A DNA stretch of 60,593 nucleotides from Millisia brevis NBRC 105863 (GTDB lineage: Bacteria > Actinomycetota > Actinomycetes > Mycobacteriales > Mycobacteriaceae). Each line of letters starts with the position of its first letter. Positions within the stretch are counted from its first letter, which is position 1. The notes beneath the pieces are model-generated. The model saw nothing but the letters and a program-made list of their open reading frames with translations. It ran no database searches and was not told where the DNA came from. Below, in pieces: positions 8,367 through 16,921 of this stretch. The stretch is from NCBI RefSeq assembly GCF_001552615.1, contig NZ_BCRN01000023.1, positions 1 to 60,593 on the forward strand, read 5' to 3'. A program made the translations under genes and the position numbers.

Positions 8367-8864
8367 ATGTCCGATTCGACGGAAGCCGCCGAACCGCGCC
8401 GCACCCGCGGGGTGGTTCTGGTGTCGATCCTGTTGAGCCTGATCGGTATCCAGGGTCTCGTCCTGGTGGCGCTGACCCTGCTCGACTACGCGATGCCGCG
8501 GACCGCGCAGACCGCGCTCGGTGAGGCGACGGTGCTGCGGTCGCTGGACACCCTGGGCCCGTGGTGGCAGGTCGGCATCGGCGCGGGCGGGGCGGCGGTC
8601 TTCCTGCCGCTGGCGGTCGGCTTCTGGTTGATGCGCCGCTGGGCGTGGGTGGGCACGATGATCGCCGCGTCGATCACGATCACCGCGCACGTGCTGGCCC
8701 GGCTGGTCGGCGGCCTCGATGCCCGGTGGACGTGGAGCGCCGCCTCGTTGGTGCTGACGATCGGCGTCGTGTTCTACCTCAACCTCAACGCGGTCCAACG
8801 CCGCTTCCGCGCGCCGGATCCGGAACGCCCACCGGCAACCGTGATTCGGGGTGACCTCGAATGA
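8367..8864 (+). CDS. Four-helix membrane protein, unknown function
   Basis: Predicted integral membrane protein of 165 residues with about four hydrophobic segments: GVVLVSILLSLIGIQGLVLV (about 14-33), VGIGAGGAAVFLPLAVGFWL (about 68-87), WVGTMIAASITITAHVLARL (about 93-112) and AASLVLTIGVVFYLNL (about 122-137). The start and the Pro/Arg-rich end are hydrophilic. Not recognised beyond that. It has its own leaderless-type promoter and its stop overlaps the next gene by ATGA, so the two are probably made together. A membrane partner for the downstream Vps62-like protein is the simplest inference. Confidence 0.75.
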   Translation: MSDSTEAAEPRRTRGVVLVSILLSLIGIQGLVLVALTLLDYAMPRTAQTALGEATVLRSLDTLGPWWQVGIGAGGAAVFLPLAVGFWLMRRWAWVGTMIAASITITAHVLARLVGGLDARWTWSAASLVLTIGVVFYLNLNAVQRRFRAPDPERPPATVIRGDLE

Positions 8865-10726
8865 GCGACCTCGACCTGCTGCGCGCCTACGAGCCGGTGC
8901 TCGCCTTCACCCGGGGCGAGATGTTCCACCCCACCGCGGTCGACGGCTACCTCGCCCGCTGTTCCCTGTGGGTCACCGACGGGGAAAGGTCCACCCGCAA
9001 ACTCGCCGACCCCGGCGAGATCACCCGCGACAATATCGGCGCCCTCAGCGGGGCGGTCGGCTCCGGTGGCACCACCCATCTGCGGTTCGTCGAGGAACCG
9101 ATGGCCTGGCGCGAATACCTCTCCTGGCGGACCAGCCCGGACCGGCCGCGGTTCTCCGCGATCGGTCGCTGGGCCCGCGTGGGGCTCTTCAGCCGGCTCG
9201 TCGACGCCGGCTTCGACATCGCGCTGACCCTGCGCGGCGTGGTCCCCGGCGGCACCACCGCGGTCGCCCAGGAGCAGTACCGCGAATTCGAACCGGACGT
9301 GGAGATCCCGACGCCGACCTACTACGGCCGGGTGGTGCGCGAGGGCGGTTGGGTGGCCCTGCAGTACTGGTTCTTCTACGCGATGAACGACTTCCGCTCG
9401 ACCTTCTTCGGCGTCAACGATCACGAGGGGGACTGGGAGCAGATCATCGTCTACCTGCCGCGCGCGGTGGTCGACGCAGCGGGCGACGGGGTGCCGACGG
9501 CGCCGCCGGCGTGGGTGGCCTACGCCGCGCACGACCTGCACGGCGACGATCTGCGCCGCCGCTCCGACGATCCCGGACTGGAATTGGTCGACGGTCGCCA
9601 CCCGGTGGTCTACGCGGGCGCCGGATCGCACGCGGCCTACTTCGAACCCGGCGAGTACCTGTTCGCGGTATCGCCGCGGGCGTTGATGCGGATCAGCGAC
9701 GCCGCGGCCACCGCGCGCCGGCTCTGGCGCGATGTGCTCGGCCAGGGGTCGTACGACCCGTCGGAAGCGTCCGACCACCTGCCCTGGTCGATCCCCTTCG
9801 TCGACTACGCCCGCGGCGACGGGGTGCGGATCGGACCGGGGGAGACGCTGACCTGGTCACCGGTAGCGCTCGACGGCACCGAGAGCTGGGTGACCGACTA
9901 TCGCGGTCTGTGGGGGCTGGAAACCCGCGACCCCCTCGGCGGCGAACGGGCCCCGGCCGGACCGAAGTTCGAACGCGACGGACGGGTGCGGCGATCCTGG
10001 AGCGATGTGCTCGGCTTCGCCGGGATGGACAAGGTCATCCCGGACCCCGAACTCGCCGATACCCTGGCCGGTCGCCTGGAGCGGCTCACCGCGGAGCGCA
10101 CCGAGGTCGACGACTCGATCGAGGACGCCCGCCAGGTGGTGCGCGACCAGGAACTCGATCGGCTCGCCGTCGAGGCGGCGTCCGCGTCGCGCGCCGCGTC
10201 GGCTCCGATGGCCGAGCACGAGCGCGAGGCGGAACGGCGGTTGCACGGCCTGGTCGCCCGGCGCGCGGAGCTGGACGAGGCGATCCGCGCCGGACACGAC
10301 CTGCAACGGCGGCTGCGGGTGGGCGAGCCGACCGACCCGCGGGCACATATCCAACACGAGCATCGACCGCAGCCGGAGCCGAGCTATCTGCCGCGGGTCG
10401 CGGAGACGTGGGCCGCGGTATCCGGTGGGCTGCTGCTGATCGCCGTGATCGTGCTCGGCCTGTCGGACGTCCCGCACCGCTTCGTGTTCATGGCGCTGAC
10501 GATCGTCGGGTTCCTCGGCATCGACGCGGCGATGCGCGGTCGCGGGATCCGCTTCCTGCTCAATTACACGATCGGTATGGCGATCGTCGCGGCGATCCTG
10601 CTGATGATCACCCACTGGCAGTTGGCGATCCTGCTGCCCGGCGTCTTCGTCGTGTACTCCACAGCGCGTGGGAACCTGCGGGAATTGCGGTCCCTGCGCG
10701 CGGTGCGCAAACGGGAATCCCCCTAG
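8861..10726 (+). CDS. Vps62-like protein with coiled coil and membrane C-terminus
   Basis: A 621-residue protein whose first 330 or so residues resemble the Vps62/DUF946 family: YEPVLAFTRGEMFHP at the start, ALQYWFFYAMNDFRSTFFGVN (split here for reading: ALQYWFFYAMND, then FFGVNDHEGDWEQI) and VVYAGAGSHAAYFEPGEY. Residues about 400-490 are highly charged with heptad-like spacing, consistent with a coiled coil. Residues about 518-605 hold three or four hydrophobic segments. Nothing indicates a signal peptide. Function is unknown; Vps62-type proteins are named after a yeast sorting gene but bacterial roles are not settled. It overlaps the upstream four-helix membrane protein by 4 nt and ends at a strong terminator. 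Confidence 0.7.
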   Translation: MSDLDLLRAYEPVLAFTRGEMFHPTAVDGYLARCSLWVTDGERSTRKLADPGEITRDNIGALSGAVGSGGTTHLRFVEEPMAWREYLSWRTSPDRPRFSAIGRWARVGLFSRLVDAGFDIALTLRGVVPGGTTAVAQEQYREFEPDVEIPTPTYYGRVVREGGWVALQYWFFYAMNDFRSTFFGVNDHEGDWEQIIVYLPRAVVDAAGDGVPTAPPAWVAYAAHDLHGDDLRRRSDDPGLELVDGRHPVVYAGAGSHAAYFEPGEYLFAVSPRALMRISDAAATARRLWRDVLGQGSYDPSEASDHLPWSIPFVDYARGDGVRIGPGETLTWSPVALDGTESWVTDYRGLWGLETRDPLGGERAPAGPKFERDGRVRRSWSDVLGFAGMDKVIPDPELADTLAGRLERLTAERTEVDDSIEDARQVVRDQELDRLAVEAASASRAASAPMAEHEREAERRLHGLVARRAELDEAIRAGHDLQRRLRVGEPTDPRAHIQHEHRPQPEPSYLPRVAETWAAVSGGLLLIAVIVLGLSDVPHRFVFMALTIVGFLGIDAAMRGRGIRFLLNYTIGMAIVAAILLMITHWQLAILLPGVFVVYSTARGNLRELRSLRAVRKRESP

Positions 10727-10728
10727 AA

Positions 10729-10766
10729 GCACCACGCGGACCCCATTTCTCGGGCCCGCGTGGTGC
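10729..10766. terminator. Strong hairpin after Vps62-like gene
   Basis: Perfect 11-bp stem (GCACCACGCGG at 10729-10739 with 10756-10766), extended inward by three more G-C pairs after one mismatch. It starts 3 bp past the stop codon and can serve the convergent Excalibur gene too. Confidence 0.8.
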
Positions 10767-10794
10767 CTATCGAACAATGGTTGTCGGCCGATAT

Positions 10795-10809
10795 CGAACC
10801 GCGGGTTCG
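10795..10809. terminator. Second small hairpin in the same convergent gap
   Basis: CGAACC-GCG-GGTTCG forms a 6-bp stem with a 3-nt loop, followed by GTTAATTCC. It lies between the main hairpin and the end of the Excalibur gene and may add to termination. Confidence 0.45.
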
Positions 10810-10841
10810 TTAATTCCTATCGGTCGATGTCGTGATGGCGG

Positions 10842-11111
10842 TTATGACCGTTCGCAGCCGACTCCGTCGCCGTCGCGGTCGAGATCGTAGATATCGTCGC
10901 CGATGACGTAGACCGGACCCCGCACGTACGCCGGGCCATTGCCCGAACCACCTTCGCAGTCAACGTCGGACGCGATCGGGACGCATGCGCCCGAGTAGTT
11001 CGGGTCGCACTGCTGCGCGCCCGCGGTCGACATCGGTGCAACCGCAAAACCGGCGGTAATGGCGGAAAGGGCGATCGTCAGCGTCAGGAATCGTCTCACG
11101 CGGCGAACCAT
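10842..11111 (-). CDS. Secreted Excalibur calcium-binding domain protein
   Basis: Exported 89-residue protein. A signal peptide covers about residues 1-32 (basic start MVRRVRRF, hydrophobic core LTIALSAITAGFAV, likely cleavage near TAGAQ). The mature part matches the Excalibur motif: CDPNYSGACVP, VDCEGGSGNGPAYV and the Ca-binding end DLDRDGDGVGCE with its four-Cys pattern. Such domains occur singly or fused to nucleases. Nothing more specific can be said about its role. A 6-bp-arm palindrome lies directly upstream (AGACTG/CAGTCT at 11122-11135). Confidence 0.85.
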   Translation of the reverse strand: MVRRVRRFLTLTIALSAITAGFAVAPMSTAGAQQCDPNYSGACVPIASDVDCEGGSGNGPAYVRGPVYVIGDDIYDLDRDGDGVGCERS

Positions 11112-11121
11112 ATCCGACTAC

Positions 11122-11135
11122 AGACTGTTCAGTCT
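11122..11135. promoter_or_regulatory. Palindrome upstream of Excalibur gene
   Basis: AGACTG-TT-CAGTCT, perfect 6-bp arms, centred 17 bp upstream of the start codon, where an operator would overlap the promoter. The regulator is unknown. Confidence 0.35.
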
Positions 11136-11174
11136 CCGATTTGGGCGTTTTATGTAGCTGCCATTGTTGGGTCG

Positions 11175-11744
11175 TCAGCCCCGCGAACTCGCGGGCGCGG
11201 CCATCGGGACGAAGCGGCGGTCCCCGGAGGCTGCCACGGAATCGAGGAACAAGCCGGCGGCCGCCAGGGTGCGGGCGGTGCCGGCATTGCCCTGGCGACG
11301 CGCGACCCGCGGTCCGAGCTCGCGCAGGAAGCGGGTGCTCGCGGTCAACGGTCGGAAGAAGAGGGTCAGCGTCGAGATGTTGCCCTCGGGGTCGAAGTCG
11401 ACGAACTGCGCCTCGTTGATCGCCAGATCGCCGATCCGCGCCTCGACGAACAGGACCGCGCTCGACGGGGTGCGGTCGACCCGCACGTAGTGGATTCCGC
11501 TGATGACGTCGAAGACGTCGCGCAGCAGGTCGACCACCTCGTCGCGGCCGGTGAAGGTGAAACGGTCGGTGATCGGCGAGATCAGCACGATGTTGTCGGC
11601 GAGCGCCGCGCCCGCCGCTTCGGCGTCGCCCTTCTCGCCCGCGTCGATCCACGCCTCCAGGGCATCGCGCCCCGCTTCGGCCGCCGGCGCGTCGGTCGGC
11701 GGCGTATCGGTCGGCCGGCTATCGGTCGGTTGAGCATCGGTCAT
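11175..11744 (-). CDS. SnoaL/NTF2-like protein
   Basis: A 189-residue protein with an N-terminal low-complexity stretch of PTD repeats (PTDSRPTDTPPTDAP, residues about 5-20), then an NTF2-like fold: ALEAWIDAGEKGDAEAAGAALADNIVLISPIT, TGRDEVVDLLRDVFDVI and NEAQFVDFDPEGNISTLTLFFRP. These folds bind small hydrophobic ligands or act as isomerases and hydrolases; the ligand is unknown. It follows the HxlR regulator on the same strand with a 19-bp gap, so the two probably form one operon and the regulator may control it. Confidence 0.75.
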   Translation of the reverse strand: MTDAQPTDSRPTDTPPTDAPAAEAGRDALEAWIDAGEKGDAEAAGAALADNIVLISPITDRFTFTGRDEVVDLLRDVFDVISGIHYVRVDRTPSSAVLFVEARIGDLAINEAQFVDFDPEGNISTLTLFFRPLTASTRFLRELGPRVARRQGNAGTARTLAAAGLFLDSVAASGDRRFVPMAAPASSRG

Positions 11745-11763
11745 CGGTGGGCCCCCGTTCCCA

Positions 11764-12261
11764 TCAGTCCGTCATTCCCATCAGTCGTTCCGCGACCACG
11801 AGCGTGCCCGGCGCATGCCGTCCGCCCGGTCCCGGCCGTGCCTCGATCCCGGTCGCCCCGACCGGCTCGCCGCACGCCGTGCAGGTCACCGCGGTCTCCA
11901 GCGGTGCTCCACAGGCGTGGGTGAACAGCAGCGGCGGCTCGCCGTCGCCGGTCCACCGATCACCCCATTGCGTCAACGCGACCAGGATCGGTACGAGCTG
12001 CGTGCCCCGCTCGGTCAGCGCGTACCGCACCCGCGGCGGATGCTCCCGATAGGGCACCTCGCGCACCACCTGCTCGCGCACGAGCAGGTCGAGCCGTGCG
12101 GTCAGCAGCGCCCGGGAGATCCCGAGGTCGCGCACGATCTCGTTGAAGGTGTCGACGCCGAGGTGGATATCCCGCAGGATCAGCGGCGTCCACGGGTCCC
12201 CGATGACGTCGAGCGTGCGCGCGAGCGAGCACGCGAAGTCGGCAAACGAACGACGGGGCAT
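11764..12261 (-). CDS. HxlR-family transcriptional regulator with Zn-ribbon-like tail
   Basis: Winged-helix regulator of 165 residues. The HxlR domain runs about 8-105 (CSLARTLDVIGDPWTPLILRD, FNEIVRDLGISRALLTARLDLL, YALTERGTQL). The tail adds HACG and CTACGEPV cysteines resembling a zinc ribbon. The conserved Cys at residue 11 in the typical HxlR position suggests possible redox or electrophile sensing. The ATG at 12261 lies 6 bp after TAGGGT on the minus strand, indicating a leaderless transcript. A palindrome AGTTCA-N5-TGAACT sits at the -35 side, probably an autoregulatory site. Confidence 0.85.
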   Translation of the reverse strand: MPRRSFADFACSLARTLDVIGDPWTPLILRDIHLGVDTFNEIVRDLGISRALLTARLDLLVREQVVREVPYREHPPRVRYALTERGTQLVPILVALTQWGDRWTGDGEPPLLFTHACGAPLETAVTCTACGEPVGATGIEARPGPGGRHAPGTLVVAERLMGMTD

Positions 12262-12317
12262 GCCCCGACCCTAGTAAGTTCACTTTCTGAACTCAAGGAT
12301 CGAGGCATGCCCCGTCG
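12251..12317. repeat. 14-bp inverted repeat flanking the HxlR promoter
   Basis: CGACGGGGCATGCC at 12251-12264 is repeated exactly and inverted at 12304-12317, with 39 bp between. The left copy is the start of the HxlR coding sequence; the right copy lies upstream of its promoter. It also lies downstream of the permease gene and could fold as a terminator for it. Confidence 0.6.
12255..12293 (-). promoter_or_regulatory. HxlR promoter/operator region
   Basis: Contains AGTTCA-N5-TGAACT (12277-12293), a minus-strand -10 box TAGGGT (12268-12273) and the perfect palindrome GGGGCATGCCCC (12255-12266), which contains the HxlR start codon. The layout suggests autoregulation of a leaderless transcript. 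Confidence 0.6.
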
Positions 12318-12331
12318 AAGGTCCGAACGGA

Positions 12332-13849
12332 CTAGCCGGAGATCGTGTCGATCACCTTCGCGTAGCGCTCCGGCCGGGTGCTGCGCATCGTCAGCGCCTG
12401 CGCCCCGCCGACCACCGGAAACGCGGCGATCATGATCAGGAAGCCGATCGTCAGCGCACCGAACTGCGGGTTGCCGTCGACGTCGACGTCACCGAGCAGC
12501 AGCGGGAAGTTGTCGAACAGGATCACCGTCACCGCGAGCAGACCGAGCAGCCCGATGCCGGGGGCGATCCAGGAGCGCCACGCGCCCACCGCCACCCGGT
12601 TGCGGGCGAAGTAGACGATGACCGCCAGACAGGTCAGGGCCATCAGCACGACGATCGCGAAGGTCGCCACACCGCTGAACCAGGTGAACACCTGCAGGTA
12701 GGGGTCGAGGCCGGCGACGGTGAAGCCGATGACCAGCACCAGCGCGGTCGCGGTCTGGATCAGCGACGACAGGTGCGGCGAGTGGTGCTTGTCGTGCACC
12801 TTGCCGACCGCCTTGGGCAGCAGACCCGCGTTCGACATCGAATGCTGGTAGCGGGTCAGCACGTTGTGGAAGGACAGCACGCAGGCGAAGAGGCTGGTGA
12901 TCAGCAGGATGTTGACCACCTCCGCGCCGACCGCACCCATGTAGTTCTGGGCGGTGGTGACGATGAAGCCCTCGTAGTCGCTCGCGATCTGAGCGTCGAA
13001 CTCGCTGCCCCAGCCCTGCACCAGCGCCCAGGACGAGAAGGTGTAGAACACCGCGATCGAGATCACCGCGGCGTAGGTGGCCCGCGGGATCGTGCGCTCG
13101 GGTTCGCGGGCTTCGTCGCGGAAGATCGCCGTCGACTCGAAACCGATGAAACCGGCCATGCAGAACATCAGCGCCAGCGCCGGGGCGCCGGAGGTCACCA
13201 CGTCGGGGCTGAACGAATCGAAGCGGATGCCGTCGTTGCCGCCCTGCGCGAGGATGACCACGGCCAGGATGACCACGATCGCGACCTCGGCGATCAGCAG
13301 CACGCCGAGCACCTTCGCGGACAGGTCGACGTGGTGGTAGCCGAGGAAGCCGACGATCGCGACCAGCGCCAGCGACCACGCCCACCAGGGCAGCGTCAGG
13401 CCGGTGACGTGGGCGACCCAGTCGCCGAGCGTCATGCCCAGGAAGCCGTAGACCGCCACCTGCACGGCCGTGTAGGTCAGGATCGCCAGCCACGCGGCGG
13501 CGACACCGGCCGGGCGGCCGAGGCCGTAGCCGACGTAGGTGAAGAAGGCGCCCGGACGCGGGACGTAGCGGCTCATCGCCGACAGCCCCACGGCGAACAA
13601 CAACAGGATGGCGCCGCTGATGGCGAACATCGTCGGCGCGCCGGCGCCGTTGCCGAGCAGCGCCGCCAGCGGGAAGCCACCGCCGATGACGGTCAGCGGC
13701 GCCGCTGCCGCGACCACCATGAAGACGATGGCGCCGACACCGAGGTTGCCGGTGAGCCGGCGAACGGTGACGTCGGGGGACGAATCGGGCTCGGTGCCCG
13801 AGGGTGCGGCGGCGCCCGTGGGCGTCGGCGCGGCGGAATCTGCGCTCAT
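12332..13849 (-). CDS. APC-superfamily amino acid permease
   Basis: Membrane transporter of 505 residues with about 12 hydrophobic segments from residue 36 onward. The APC signature is visible in GNLGVGAIVFMVVAAAAPLTVIGGG near the N-terminus and GFIGFESTAIFRDEAREPERTIPRATYAAV (read in parts: GFIGFEST, then EPERTIPRAT) near residue 245-275. The substrate is probably an amino acid or amine and cannot be fixed. The start ending at 13849 is chosen because AGGAGG lies 8 bp upstream; 25 further in-frame codons upstream lack a good ribosome site. Divergent from a second APC permease across a 276-bp gap. Confidence 0.88.
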   Translation of the reverse strand: MSADSAAPTPTGAAAPSGTEPDSSPDVTVRRLTGNLGVGAIVFMVVAAAAPLTVIGGGFPLAALLGNGAGAPTMFAISGAILLLFAVGLSAMSRYVPRPGAFFTYVGYGLGRPAGVAAAWLAILTYTAVQVAVYGFLGMTLGDWVAHVTGLTLPWWAWSLALVAIVGFLGYHHVDLSAKVLGVLLIAEVAIVVILAVVILAQGGNDGIRFDSFSPDVVTSGAPALALMFCMAGFIGFESTAIFRDEAREPERTIPRATYAAVISIAVFYTFSSWALVQGWGSEFDAQIASDYEGFIVTTAQNYMGAVGAEVVNILLITSLFACVLSFHNVLTRYQHSMSNAGLLPKAVGKVHDKHHSPHLSSLIQTATALVLVIGFTVAGLDPYLQVFTWFSGVATFAIVVLMALTCLAVIVYFARNRVAVGAWRSWIAPGIGLLGLLAVTVILFDNFPLLLGDVDVDGNPQFGALTIGFLIMIAAFPVVGGAQALTMRSTRPERYAKVIDTISG

Positions 13850-14125
13850 CGGATCCTCCTGAGCCGAGGTGGTTCCATGAGCGTGCGCCGATCGCGTTCC
13901 GCACCTGTGCCCGGCGCGAAACAAGTCGGTGACGAGTAAACGAGACCGGCGACGGCCCGAGTCTCATTCGCCGAACGCCCGGTCGCGACATCGGTAACCG
14001 GTCGGCAACAGGACTGTCGTAGCGTCCCGGTCCGGGCGGATGCGGTCGGGAGAATCGATGATGACACGTCCGACGGCGAGAGGGGTCACGGTGAAGGCCG
14101 CCGGTGCACACGTGGGGACGGCCCG

Positions 14126-15598
14126 ATGAGGGCACTGCAGCGGGCGATCGCCGACCCGCCCCGGGTCTCGGGGGTGACGTCCGAGTCGCCGATGGCCGGG
14201 CTGGAACGCCGGTCGATCGGATTTGTCGACGTGCTCGCCCAGTCGGTCGGCGCGGTCGCGCCCGCCGCCGTCGCGGCGACGATGCCGGCGTTGGTGGCCG
14301 CGCAGGCGCCGCGGGCGGTGCTGTGGAGTTTGCTGGCCGCCTGGGTGCTGATCGCCGGGGTCGGGGTGTCGTTGAGCGTCTTCACCAAACGGCTGCGCGC
14401 GCCGGGCTCGTTGTATACCTTCGTCACCCGCGGCCTCGGTCCGTCGGCGGGGCTGATCACCGCGGTCGCCCAGACGGTCGGCTACGCCTTTGTCGCGATG
14501 TTCGGACTGCTCGGCGCGGCGGTGGTCGGGCGCAACCTGATCGCCGGGGCGGGCGGTGACGTCGGCGTGACCGGCAGCACCGCGGCGGGGGTCATCCTCG
14601 GTGGGGCGGTGGTGCTGCTGGTCCTGCGCCGCGGCATCCGCATCTCCGCGCGCATCACCCTGGTGATCGAATCCGTCGCGTTGGCACTGATTCTGGTGCT
14701 GATCGTCGTCGTGCTGGTGCGGTCGTCGCCCGCCGAGCTGATCGAGCCGCTGCGGGCACCCGCCCCGGCGCTCGGGGCGCTGGTCGCCGGCACGACCATC
14801 GCGATCACCGGCTTCGTCGGTTTCGAGAGCGGCGCCTCGCTGGGGCGGGAGGCGACCCGGCCGTTCCTGACGATCCCGCGGACGTTGCGATGGACGGTGA
14901 TCGTCGTCGGGGCGGTCTACCTACTCGCGGTGTGGGTGCAGGAGGTGGCGACGTCGAGCCTCGGGGTGCCGCTCGCCGGCAACGACGACGTCGCCGGGGC
15001 GCTCGCCCGGGCAGCGGACGCGCCGGGCCTGGTGGTGCTGCTCGACATCGGACTGATCACGTCGTTTGTCGCCTGCGCGATCGCGTCCTCGACGGCGCTG
15101 AGCCGGGTGTGGTTCAGCCTGGGGCGCGAGGCGGTGCTGCCCGGTGCGTTCGGGACCGCCGACCCGCTGCGGGGAACCCCGCGCGTCGCGCTGGCGGTCG
15201 TGGTGCCGATGGCGGTGATCGTGCCGTTGGCGATGGTCGTCGCCGGGATCGAACCCTGGCACGCGATGTCGATCCTCATCTCGATCTCGGCGGTCGGCTA
15301 TATCGCGTCGTACCTGCTGCTGTGCGCGGCGGTGACGCCGTTCCTGCGCCGGCTCGGCGAGGTCACCTGGCCGGTGGTCACGCTCGCGATCGTCATGACG
15401 GCGGTGCTGACCGTGATCCTGGTCGCCTATCTGATCGTCCTGGCCCGCACCCAGACCGGGGCGCTGTGGGCGGTCGCGGTGGTCGCCGTCCTCGGCGCGG
15501 TCGGCTACCTCGGGCTGCGGCTGACCAAGCGGTCGGCGATCGAGTCGATGGGCCGCTTCGACGAGACCACCTCGGCGGACCTGCTCGGTGGATCGTGA
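14126..15598 (+). CDS. APC-superfamily permease
   Basis: Second APC transporter, 490 residues, about 12 hydrophobic segments. It has LERRSIGFVDVLAQSVGAVAPAA at the start of helix 1 and ITGFVGFESGASLGREATRP near residues 230-250, the usual loop after helix 6. The real start could be the ATG at 14126 or a later GTG/ATG before MAGLERRS (22 residues in). Sequence similarity to the divergent permease is limited to family motifs. The stop overlaps the IclR-like gene by GTGA, so the regulator is made with its transporter. Confidence 0.85.
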   Translation: MRALQRAIADPPRVSGVTSESPMAGLERRSIGFVDVLAQSVGAVAPAAVAATMPALVAAQAPRAVLWSLLAAWVLIAGVGVSLSVFTKRLRAPGSLYTFVTRGLGPSAGLITAVAQTVGYAFVAMFGLLGAAVVGRNLIAGAGGDVGVTGSTAAGVILGGAVVLLVLRRGIRISARITLVIESVALALILVLIVVVLVRSSPAELIEPLRAPAPALGALVAGTTIAITGFVGFESGASLGREATRPFLTIPRTLRWTVIVVGAVYLLAVWVQEVATSSLGVPLAGNDDVAGALARAADAPGLVVLLDIGLITSFVACAIASSTALSRVWFSLGREAVLPGAFGTADPLRGTPRVALAVVVPMAVIVPLAMVVAGIEPWHAMSILISISAVGYIASYLLLCAAVTPFLRRLGEVTWPVVTLAIVMTAVLTVILVAYLIVLARTQTGALWAVAVVAVLGAVGYLGLRLTKRSAIESMGRFDETTSADLLGGS

Positions 15599-16206
15599 CC
15601 GGCGACTTCTCCGGTCGGCAGCCGAGCGCGGTACTCAAGGCGCTGGCTCTGCTCGAGGAGGTGGCGCGGATCGGCCCCGGCGCGACCGCGCAGGACATCT
15701 CCGAGCATCTGAAGCTGCCGAAGGCCACCACCTATCGGCTGCTGAACCTGCTGGTTCAACACGAATATCTGGTCCGGCTGCCCGACCTGCGCGGCTTCGC
15801 CCTCGGCCACAAGGTCGACATGTTGCGCGGCCCGACCGAGGAGCGGCTGTCGGATGCCCGGATCGATCGGATCCTCGACGACGTGCGCGGCAGCACCCGC
15901 GGTGGGGCGCATCTGATCGCCTGGCGCGACGGCGGGGCCGACGTACTGCGCACCGACGGCGACTTTCCGATGACCGAGATCGCCCGGACCGGCCTGCGCG
16001 AGCTCGCCGACAACCGCAAGCTGCCGCGGGCGGTCACCGCGGATCGCCCGCTCGGCACCTTCGTCATGCCGATCCGGCGGGAGGCGACCGGGGAGTTGCT
16101 CGGGGGACTGGTGTTGATCGTGCCGACGCGCCGGCTCGACGACCTCGACACGATCCATCAAATCGCGTCGGAGGCCGCCGCGAGCCTGCGCGCGGCGTTC
16201 GGCTGA
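15595..16206 (+). CDS. IclR-like regulator, shortened effector domain
   Basis: The 203-residue product begins at a GTG overlapping the permease stop. Residues about 8-75 form an IclR-type winged helix (SAVLKALALLEEVA, TAQDISEHLKLPKATTYRLLNLL, RGFALG). The C-terminal part ends TIHQIASEAAASLRAAFG as IclR proteins do, but the effector domain is shorter than the usual roughly 250-residue total, and the ligand pocket may be reduced. Position in the permease operon suggests it controls uptake of that substrate. Confidence 0.75.
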   Translation: MTGDFSGRQPSAVLKALALLEEVARIGPGATAQDISEHLKLPKATTYRLLNLLVQHEYLVRLPDLRGFALGHKVDMLRGPTEERLSDARIDRILDDVRGSTRGGAHLIAWRDGGADVLRTDGDFPMTEIARTGLRELADNRKLPRAVTADRPLGTFVMPIRREATGELLGGLVLIVPTRRLDDLDTIHQIASEAAASLRAAFG

Positions 16207-16210
16207 GCGG

Positions 16211-16921
16211 TTACCGCGGCGCCGGGGTCAGCAGGGTCAGCACCGCACCGCCGGGGTCGGCGACCGCGGTCACCCGGCCGGTCGGGGTCTCCCGCGGCGG
16301 CACCAGGACCGTTCCGCCGAGCGTCGCGACCTGCTCGATCGCGGCGTCGAGGTCGAAGTGGGCCAGGTAGACCATCCACCGCACCCCGATGAAGCCGGCC
16401 AACTCCGGCGGCAGGGCCAGCCGACCGGCGACCGGACCGGCGGGACCCAGCAGCAGGGCGTACTCCGGGGTGTCGGTCGGGGCGAGGCCGAGCTCGAAGA
16501 CGGTCGGGTAGAACGCGTCCGCGGCGGCCGGATCGGTGGTCATGTTCTCGAACCACACCGCGCGACCGGGCCCCGGCGGGGGCAGCGGCACGTCGGTGCT
16601 CTCGCCGACCAGCAGATGCGCGCCGACCGGATCGGCCAGCGCGAGACCGGCCGGATCGTCACCGAGGACCCGGCCACCGGCGGAGACGATCCGCTCGGCG
16701 GCGTCCCCGGGCGACGCGAGCACCGGGAACCACCCGGCGCCGGCCACCCCGACCGGCGCGATGCCCGCCACCGCGGTGCCCTCGCCGTCGACCGCGGCGC
16801 CCACGCCACTGCCCGGCAGGGTCCAGCCGAACAACTCCCGGTAGAACGGCGCGATCACGGCGACATCCGCGGTGCGCAGGGCCACCGCTATCGGCAGACC
16901 GGGGGCGGGCTGATCGGTCAC
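16211..16921 (-). CDS. Two-module VOC-family protein
   Basis: A 236-residue protein with two glyoxalase-fold modules: residues about 8-115 (ALRTADVAVIAPFYRELFGWTL, ending GAHLLVGES) and about 120-234 (AVWFENMTTDPAAADAFYPTVF, WMVYLAHFDLDAAIEQVATLGG, ending GAVLTLL). Proteins of this type (27 kDa antigen CFP30B-like) are common in actinobacteria; substrates are mostly unknown. Its start overlaps the stop of the upstream GGDEF-EAL gene by 4 nt, so it is the second gene of that unit. Confidence 0.78.
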   Translation of the reverse strand: MTDQPAPGLPIAVALRTADVAVIAPFYRELFGWTLPGSGVGAAVDGEGTAVAGIAPVGVAGAGWFPVLASPGDAAERIVSAGGRVLGDDPAGLALADPVGAHLLVGESTDVPLPPPGPGRAVWFENMTTDPAAADAFYPTVFELGLAPTDTPEYALLLGPAGPVAGRLALPPELAGFIGVRWMVYLAHFDLDAAIEQVATLGGTVLVPPRETPTGRVTAVADPGGAVLTLLTPAPR

